Origin: Candidatus Thorarchaeota archaeon MP11T_1
GTDB lineage: Archaea; Asgardarchaeota; Thorarchaeia; Thorarchaeales; Thorarchaeaceae
Length of the DNA: 10,618 bases
NCBI GenBank assembly: GCA_002825515.1
Contig: PJET01000020.1
Coordinates: 1 to 10,618, forward strand
Reading direction: 5' to 3'
This document shows, piece by piece, positions 7,192-10,618 of the stretch. The notes beneath the pieces are model-generated. The model ran no database searches. It saw only the letters and a program-made list of their open reading frames with translations, and was not told the DNA's origin. The position numbers and the translations under genes were made by a program. Position 1 is the stretch's first letter; every line of letters begins with the position of its first letter.

Positions 7192-8228
7192 TGTTTAGGC
7201 ACCTCCTTTGTTGTCAAAGCCTCTGAGATGGTTAGAACATTGATGTCCACAGGGCACGAGTCAACACATCTCCCACAGCCAATGCATCCTGGACGACCAT
7301 AATCAACTCCAAATGTCTTCAATTTATGAGCATACCACAATCTTAGGCGGTCTGCACGGGAAGCACGAAAATTGTGTCCCCCGGCAACAAGGCTATAATC
7401 AACAAACATGCAACTATCCCATACCCTCTCACGACGACCAATCGTTTCACTTGTGACATCAAAGATGTCTGTAACATTGTAACAATTACAAGTAGGGCAA
7501 ACCATAGAACATTGACCGCATGAAAGACATTTATCCCCAAAGTAATCCCAGACCTCGCTGTCGTGACTTAGCTCCATGATGTCTGGCATACTATCAAATT
7601 CGAAGCTCTTCTTGAACATCTTGTTACGTTTTTGTCGCCAGTCAATATACATCCGGATATCGTCATGCGAAACATCATCATCGAAGAATTCTTCTCTTTC
7701 GTATATCATGTCATAGCCAAGGCTTGATCCTACCCAGACAAGATAGAACTCTCCCAAATTCACGAAGAAGAGATCAAACCCTTTTTCCACAATATCTGTG
7801 TCTGTTGAGAGACAGAGAGAGTTCTCAGTTGGAAGACATGAGAATCCGATTATAGCTGAATTCTTCCTCAGACCTGAGTAGTATGGATCAACAGGGTTTC
7901 TAAGGAACACATCATCCAGCCTAAGGAGACTATGAATCTCACAGGGATGCACTCCTAGTATGACCCGTTGCTCGATTACAGAATAGTCTGGATAGAAGCC
8001 TTTCTCATTGAAATGCATCATAGTGAAATGCAATGGATGAAATAACTTCTTGATTGGGATCATGGGGTGTTCGTCTGTAATGACCAATTCCGATATATCC
8101 TGAAGTCGGTCATATGACAATACTCCACTCTTTTTTTTGGGTCCATATAACAGTCCAAACTTGTCCAGACTCTCGAGGAAAACCTCGAGAAACTTTGACT
8201 GCATTTTTAGTATGCGCAATACTGACAC
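7188..8228 (-). CDS. hydB: [NiFe]-hydrogenase beta subunit, two [4Fe-4S] clusters
   Basis: A 346-residue electron-transfer subunit. Two ferredoxin-type [4Fe-4S] motifs lie in the C-terminal third: CLSCGQCSMVCPTC near 234-247 and CIGCGRCVDSCPVD near 315-328. Between them is RRERVWDSC...LVAGGHNFR, characteristic of this family. The N-terminal part (LYGPKK near 27-32, ILGVHPCEIHSL, IIGFSCLP) matches the beta subunit of Pyrococcus sulfhydrogenase as I know it. It links the flavin subunit HydG with the hydrogenase core. The start is uncertain: GTG 8228 is used here. TTG 8219 (giving MRILKM) has GGGTG 6 bases upstream and would match the length of the Pyrococcus N-terminus, while ATG 8204 looks too short. 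It is first in the operon and divergent from the ribbon-helix-helix gene. Confidence 0.94.
   Translation of the reverse strand: MSVLRILKMQSKFLEVFLESLDKFGLLYGPKKKSGVLSYDRLQDISELVITDEHPMIPIKKLFHPLHFTMMHFNEKGFYPDYSVIEQRVILGVHPCEIHSLLRLDDVFLRNPVDPYYSGLRKNSAIIGFSCLPTENSLCLSTDTDIVEKGFDLFFVNLGEFYLVWVGSSLGYDMIYEREEFFDDDVSHDDIRMYIDWRQKRNKMFKKSFEFDSMPDIMELSHDSEVWDYFGDKCLSCGQCSMVCPTCNCYNVTDIFDVTSETIGRRERVWDSCMFVDYSLVAGGHNFRASRADRLRLWYAHKLKTFGVDYGRPGCIGCGRCVDSCPVDINVLTISEALTTKEVPKQ
8171..8190. repeat. perfect 8-bp hairpin inside the start of hydB
   Basis: TCTCGAGG (8171-8178) and CCTCGAGA (8183-8190) are exact complements around a four-base loop (UUUU in the hydB message). The stem lies about 40 bases into the hydB coding sequence, where it encodes the near-repeat FLEVFLE. 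It could affect translation, or could simply follow from the repeated codons. Confidence 0.7.
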
Positions 8229-8283
8229 CCTTTTTGTGAGGACCTATTGAAACGTCGAGTGGCGCGACATTTCCGGTTAAGAC

Positions 8284-8332
8284 TGTTTGCATTCGTCACA
8301 ACATTTTTTGCAAACAATATTGTATTTTTTGC
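8284..8332 (-). promoter_or_regulatory. probable hydBGDA promoter region with repeats
   Basis: This is the AT-rich stretch upstream of hydB. On the minus strand GCAAAAAAT occurs twice (plus positions 8303-8311 and 8324-8332), exactly 21 bases apart, flanking the 10-bp palindrome ACAATATTGT (8314-8323). TGTTTGC (8284-8290) and GCAAACA (8310-8316) also form an inverted repeat. AAATACAAT (8319-8327) could be the TATA box, giving a transcript start near 8296 and a leader of about 70 bases. Exact promoter elements are inferred. Confidence 0.4.
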
Positions 8333-8350
8333 TTTCTTTCCGTAACCATG

Positions 8351-8360
8351 GTATTTATAT
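8351..8360 (+). promoter_or_regulatory. TATA-like box of the ribbon-helix-helix gene
   Basis: GTATTTATAT lies about 90 bases before ATG 8445. A start 25 bases downstream would fall near 8382, inside the adjacent palindrome. Confidence 0.4.
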
Positions 8361-8368
8361 CCTGAATT

Positions 8369-8385
8369 ATGTAATACTATTACAT
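8369..8385. promoter_or_regulatory. 17-bp palindromic operator candidate
   Basis: ATGTAATA (8369-8376) and TATTACAT (8378-8385) are perfect complements around a single C. The right half continues as ATTACATGAAA (8379-8389), an 11-base word repeated exactly at 8417-8427. Odd-length dyads near the transcription start suit a dimeric ribbon-helix-helix protein, and the next gene encodes one. Binding is inferred. Confidence 0.5.
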
Positions 8386-8444
8386 GAAAAACAAATATAA
8401 GCGTCTGTATCAAATAATTACATGAAACATATAAGGTGAAAGAA

Positions 8445-8774
8445 ATGGCAGAAAAGAAATCCTCGAAAACTGAGGGTGTGCAATTAAGTCTGCGCGAGCA
8501 GCTTCTTGGACGGCTATCTGATGAAGAGATTGTTTCTAAAAAACGTGAAGTTTCAGTCATGACCAGAATGAGCGGAGATATTGTCGAAATCCTGGATGCA
8601 TTAGTCGAACTGGAGATTTTCAAGAGTAGATCTGAAGCAGTATCTGCATTTGTCGAACAAGCAATATCTACTCGAATTGAACTCTTTGAAGAAATCAAGA
8701 GCCAGGCAACTGATATACGGAAACTACGTGATTCTGCCAAGAAGCATGCTTTTGAGGCATTTCAAGATAAATAG
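8445..8774 (+). CDS. ribbon-helix-helix (CopG-like) transcriptional regulator
   Basis: A 109-residue protein. Residues 36-42 (VSVMTRM) fit the DNA-contacting strand, 43-55 (SGDIVEILDALVE) the first helix, and 58-75 (IFKSRSEAVSAFVEQAIS) the turn and second helix with the typical S-R-S-E-A. Such proteins bind palindromic operators as dimers. A Lys-rich N-terminal arm (1-30) and a charged helical C-terminus (76-109), possibly a coiled coil, flank the fold. ATG 8445 is preferred over GTG 8436 because GGTGA sits just upstream of it. It is divergent from hydB across a spacer of about 215 bases rich in dyads, so autoregulation and control of the hydrogenase are plausible. No effector domain is visible. 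Confidence 0.8.
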   Translation: MAEKKSSKTEGVQLSLREQLLGRLSDEEIVSKKREVSVMTRMSGDIVEILDALVELEIFKSRSEAVSAFVEQAISTRIELFEEIKSQATDIRKLRDSAKKHAFEAFQDK

Positions 8775-8779
8775 ATTAA

Positions 8780-8827
8780 AGTTCTCCTTCTTTTGTTATT
8801 CTTCAGGGGTGAGTCCGCCTAGCGGAC
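8780..8827 (+). terminator. pyrimidine-rich tract plus GTCCGC/GCGGAC hairpin
   Basis: Six bases after the regulator stop is a pyrimidine-rich run with several T stretches (8780-8804), the usual archaeal termination signal. It is followed by a perfect 6-bp stem GTCCGC (8813-8818) and GCGGAC (8822-8827) with a 3-base loop. The gene on the other side is convergent, so the hairpin may act in both directions. The first part recurs at 9581. Confidence 0.45.
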
Positions 8828-8867
8828 CATGAATCATGCTTGTCTTATTTGATCAGTCGACTTAATC

Positions 8868-9341
8868 CTAATATAAAACGCAGTCGAAAGCATAGTGAGC
8901 GCCACCAAGGCATAAAGCTCTAAATTCATCTTTGATGTCAATGATCCTCACAGTATTGGGATCGAGCTTGGCGTCTAGCATTCTTACTGCATCTTTGATG
9001 TCAATGATCCTCACAGTGCTAGGATCAAGCTTGGCGTCTAGTACTCTTACTGCATCTTTGATGTCAATGATTCTCACAGTGCTAGGATCAAGCTTGGCGT
9101 CTGGCATTCTTACTGCATCTTTGACGTCAATGATTCTCACAGTACTGGGATCTAAACGCCAAGCTAGAGCTACACTATCTTCAACAGTGCAGTCCTCAAC
9201 GGAATATGCATCTGAAGTCATCGCCATTGCATTATTCATACTCATCCAAGCCACTGCAATCATGGAACCAAATGCAGCCAATGACAGGACGAGCAGGACT
9301 CCTACAGCAAATACAACCCTTTGGTTTCTTTTGTTAAACAT
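8868..9341 (-). CDS. membrane-anchored protein with four 21-residue tandem repeats
   Basis: A 157-residue protein that I do not recognise. A basic N-terminus (MFNKRNQR) precedes a hydrophobic segment at about 9-32, a signal anchor or signal peptide, so the rest probably lies outside the cell. Residues 33-62 form a linker with one Cys (51). Then come four direct repeats at 63-83, 84-104, 105-125 and 126-146, consensus LDPSTVRIIDIKDAVRM plus LDAK. The last repeat decays after IKD and the tail contains two cysteines. Each unit reads as a strand (TVRIIDI) followed by a helix (KDAVRMLDA), which suggests a small solenoid. ATG 9341 has GGAGG 9 bases upstream (9351-9355), a strong translation signal. 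The opposite frame is also open but low in complexity. It is convergent with the regulator gene. Confidence 0.72.
   Translation of the reverse strand: MFNKRNQRVVFAVGVLLVLSLAAFGSMIAVAWMSMNNAMAMTSDAYSVEDCTVEDSVALAWRLDPSTVRIIDVKDAVRMPDAKLDPSTVRIIDIKDAVRVLDAKLDPSTVRIIDIKDAVRMLDAKLDPNTVRIIDIKDEFRALCLGGAHYAFDCVLY
8904..9155 (-). repeat. four tandem 63-bp coding repeats
   Basis: Units recur at an exact 63-base period (the word ATCTTTGATG or ATCTTTGACG begins at 8928, 8991, 9054 and 9117 on the plus strand). The two adjacent pairs I compared by eye differ at about 4 and 6 of 63 bases. The unit at the C-terminal end of the protein is degenerate. The array is in frame with the minus-strand gene and adds 21 residues per unit, so slippage or recombination would change protein length without a frameshift. 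Confidence 0.9.
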
Positions 9342-9358
9342 TCTCTATCTCCTCCGTA

Positions 9359-9505
9359 TTAGTGCAAGGATTCGGGGATGATATCATTGTCAGCAAGTCG
9401 TTTCAAACTGGCATCTGCCATTTTGAAGTCATCATCACGCAACCAAATCACTTTAACACCTGAAATAGTATTACATATTAAAGGTAATATATTTTTTGGT
9501 AACAT
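9359..9505 (-). CDS. 48-residue ORF with a diverged repeat-like motif
   Basis: ATG 9505 opens a 48-residue frame ending 17 bases before the repeat-protein ATG. The residues are of normal composition (GVKVIWLRDDDFKMADASLK in the middle, NDIIPESLH at the end). By eye VKVIWLRDDDFKMADASL lines up with VRIIDVKDAVRMPDAKL of the neighbour's first repeat with one gap: V, I, D, M, D, A and L match and several other positions are conservative. It could be a small partner in the same transcript, or a remnant of a longer repeat gene. No Shine-Dalgarno site precedes ATG 9505, and an in-frame TAA lies eight codons upstream. Function unknown; whether it is expressed is uncertain. Confidence 0.38.
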   Translation of the reverse strand: MLPKNILPLICNTISGVKVIWLRDDDFKMADASLKRLADNDIIPESLH

Positions 9506-9545
9506 AATACAAAAACGAAAAGTATATTACGTAATTATATTACAT
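9469..9545. promoter_or_regulatory. AT-rich stretch with TATTACAT words and a palindrome
   Basis: TATTACAT occurs at 9469-9476 and 9538-9545, the same 8-mer that forms each arm of the palindrome upstream of the regulator gene. ATTACGTAAT at 9526-9535 is a perfect 10-bp palindrome. TATA-like runs occur in both directions. The stretch overlaps the start of the 48-residue ORF and could hold its promoter and that of anything transcribed rightward. The function is inferred. Confidence 0.35.
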
Positions 9546-9556
9546 ATAATAAGAAG

Positions 9557-9620
9557 TCCCCCGAACATGAAGATCGGATTAGTTCTCCTTCTTTCTGTTC
9601 TCAACGGGGTGGTCGGGGGA
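9557..9620. repeat. long-range inverted repeat enclosing a pyrimidine-rich element
   Basis: TCCCCCGA (9557-9564) and TCGGGGGA (9613-9620) are exact 8-base complements, GC-rich in an AT-rich spacer, with a 48-base interval. The interval contains a 14-base word (9581-9594) that also occurs at 8780-8793. A folded transcript of about 64 bases is possible. An ORF of 26 codons (9567-9647) overlaps it but has no ribosome binding site. Confidence 0.5.
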
Positions 9621-9664
9621 TTTCCTCTAAACCTCTCTCAATTGTAGATTACATTGACTGCAGT

Positions 9665-9721
9665 GGAAAATATCCTATTGGCAAATATTGCCTAATCTAG
9701 CCACAATGTGGAATATTTTCC
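9665..9721. repeat. nested inverted repeats upstream of the 115-residue gene
   Basis: The outer arms are GGAAAATAT (9665-9673) and ATATTTTCC (9713-9721). Between them GGCAA (9680-9684) and TTGCC (9688-9692) make a short inner dyad. This could be an operator or a folded leader for the gene that starts at 9789. A TATA-like TTATAT follows at 9738-9743, which would place the transcript start near 9766, downstream of the dyads. Confidence 0.35.
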
Positions 9722-9788
9722 CTGTTTCGTTGATGACTTATATGTTCTTGAGCAGAAAGAACATGAGATCAAAAATGGAGTTTTAAAA

Positions 9789-10136
9789 ATGGTTGCCGCA
9801 AGAAGCACGCTTGAGTTTGGAAAAGATTGGAAAGGAATGCTTAGCCGCCTAGCAGAGGCTGAATGTCTTGTCGATGTATATCTATGCGCGAGTGCCTATG
9901 GTCATTCGGATGATCGGGAAGAGATGGTTGCAGAAACTCATGGAGTAAGAATCATCTATGTAGGTGAAGATTACTTCATAGTAGGTCCAAGACGTCCAGT
10001 CCACTCCAGTGTGATACCAATGGGATGGATTTCAATGATACGAATACGCTACGATGATGGGGTTGCTAGCCTAACTAGTCTAGTGAGTGATGATGAGTCA
10101 AATGACATGTTGAGTGAAATAACTCTCCTAGACTAA
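9789..10136 (+). CDS. conserved-looking hypothetical protein, 115 residues
   Basis: I do not recognise this protein. From ATG 9789 it has a mixed, soluble composition. The N-terminal half looks helical (WKGMLSRLAEAECLVDVYLC), followed by strands and turns (GVRIIYVGEDYFIVGP; MGWISMIRIRYDDGV) and an acidic tail (VSDDESNDMLSEITLLD). There is no signal peptide, membrane segment or metal motif. The frame opens at GTG 9708, but GGAG at 9777-9780 lies 8 bases before ATG 9789, and the preceding 27 codons overlap the inverted repeats and the TATA-like element, so the shorter form is chosen. Its stop overlaps the stop of the convergent Nudix gene by 4 bases. The nearby repeats are the only hint of regulation. 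Confidence 0.6.
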   Translation: MVAARSTLEFGKDWKGMLSRLAEAECLVDVYLCASAYGHSDDREEMVAETHGVRIIYVGEDYFIVGPRRPVHSSVIPMGWISMIRIRYDDGVASLTSLVSDDESNDMLSEITLLD

Positions 10137-10567
10137 TGCAATGAAAAATACTCTGGAATATATTGCTTAAGCTGACTTATCCTCTCAAACATTCCATAAA
10201 AGTGGTCCATAGTTGGCTCTTTCATTATTTCCTCTATTGATGCCCATTTGAATTGACTATGTTCCCAGCTAAGTTTGATATCTCCACTGATGTATCTGCA
10301 CCAATAAGAAATGAAAACCATCGGAAATTCCTTTCCACCTCTATAGAAGAAACCTGTATCTATTGGCATCACAATCTCTGCTCTAGTGCCCGTTTCTTCC
10401 AATATCTCACGTATAATACCATCTCTAGGACTCTCTTCTTCTTCAAGCCTACCCGTGATGATTTCCCATGCTTGAGGAGCGAAGTCTTTTGAATCAGATC
10501 TCCTGAGAATTAGGAACTTGCCATCCTTCTCAATTGCAGCACCCATTCCAACATACATCTTCTTCAT
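10133..10567 (-). CDS. Nudix hydrolase
   Basis: A 144-residue protein from ATG 10567 (GTG 10576 would add three residues). The Nudix box G-x5-E-x7-R-E-x-x-E-E-x-G is complete, with Gly39, Glu45 and REILEETG at 53-60 in this numbering. The Glu residues of REILEE bind the Mg2+ used to cleave nucleoside diphosphate-linked substrates. The usual flanking strands are visible (VGMGAAIEKDGKFLILRR before the box; FPMVFISYWCRY after). The length fits MutT-like or ADP-ribose-type members, but the substrate cannot be assigned. No Shine-Dalgarno site is seen. A TATA-like box at 10607-10614 would put the transcript start about 15-18 bases before the ATG, which suits a nearly leaderless message. It is convergent with the 115-residue gene, the stops overlapping by 4 bases. 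Confidence 0.92.
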   Translation of the reverse strand: MKKMYVGMGAAIEKDGKFLILRRSDSKDFAPQAWEIITGRLEEEESPRDGIIREILEETGTRAEIVMPIDTGFFYRGGKEFPMVFISYWCRYISGDIKLSWEHSQFKWASIEEIMKEPTMDHFYGMFERISQLKQYIPEYFSLH

Positions 10568-10606
10568 TGTGTCCACATCTGGTACGAACTTACATCGTTC
10601 AACTCA

Positions 10607-10614
10607 CTTATATT
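10607..10614 (-). promoter_or_regulatory. TATA-like box of the Nudix gene
   Basis: AATATAAG on the minus strand, about 40 bases before ATG 10567, in an AT-rich patch at the window edge. Spacing fits an archaeal promoter with a very short leader. Confidence 0.4.
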
Positions 10615-10618
10615 ATTC

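Noticed and set aside
8110..8292. 60-codon minus-strand frame overlapping the hydB start
   Set aside because: It overlaps hydB in another frame, has no ribosome binding site, and hydB is unambiguous over the shared part.
8904..9155. CRISPR-like array
   Set aside because: Units are contiguous 63-base coding repeats with no unique spacers, in frame with a gene.
8904..9155. Dockerin or EF-hand repeats
   Set aside because: V-x-x-x-D in TVRIID recalls the end of a calcium loop, but the D-x-N-x-D-G ligands are absent from every unit.
8932..9381. 149-codon plus-strand frame across the tandem repeats
   Set aside because: It is low-complexity (Ser, Leu, Thr, Met repeats), lacks a start signal, and lies opposite a gene with GGAGG and a signal anchor.
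9567..9647. 26-codon plus-strand frame with a signal-peptide-like sequence
   Set aside because: It has no Shine-Dalgarno site and is too short to judge; it overlaps the inverted repeat, which better explains the conserved-looking GC-rich arms.

Overview
The window looks archaeal. It carries a four-subunit cytosolic [NiFe]-hydrogenase in the beta-gamma-delta-alpha order of the Thermococcales sulfhydrogenases (group 3b type). It also has a ribbon-helix-helix regulator, TATA-like promoter elements with short leaders, and GGAGG or GGTGAT ribosome binding sites. DNA composition is moderately AT-rich. The gene mix would fit an Asgard lineage such as Thorarchaeia, but that is an impression and not demonstrated here.

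Positions 1-1720 hold a minus-strand pair. One is the N-terminal part of an ArsB/NhaD-type membrane transporter that runs off the left edge; the other is a calcineurin-type metallophosphoesterase with a TTG start. A nearly palindromic TATA-like element at 1711-1720 may serve both this pair and the divergent FAD-linked oxidoreductase (VAO/GlcD family) at 1803-3452. Positions 3459-4218 hold a small cysteine-rich protein of unknown function (minus) and a YgbA-family seven-cysteine protein (plus), arranged divergently.

Positions 4271-8228 are the hydrogenase operon on the minus strand, transcribed hydB, hydG, hydD, hydA with overlaps or gaps of only a few bases. HydG (FAD, [2Fe-2S]) and HydB (two [4Fe-4S]) would pass electrons between NAD(P)(H) and the HydD/HydA hydrogenase core. 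HydD has Asp where the Pyrococcus enzyme has the second Cys of the proximal-cluster CxxC. A strong-looking hairpin lies in the first codons of hydB.

The hydrogenase operon is divergent from a ribbon-helix-helix protein gene (8445-8774). The spacer carries a 17-bp palindrome and a 21-bp-spaced direct repeat, so this protein is a plausible regulator of itself and of the hydrogenase.

Positions 8780-9790 are the least ordinary part. They contain a membrane-anchored protein built of four 21-residue tandem repeats and, just upstream of it, a 48-codon ORF with what looks like a diverged copy of the repeat. They also contain an AT-rich stretch that reuses the TATTACAT word of the regulator's palindrome, a long-range inverted repeat, and a pyrimidine-rich element seen twice. 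The window closes with an unrecognised 115-residue protein convergent with a Nudix hydrolase. No rRNA, tRNA, insertion sequence or CRISPR array was seen.
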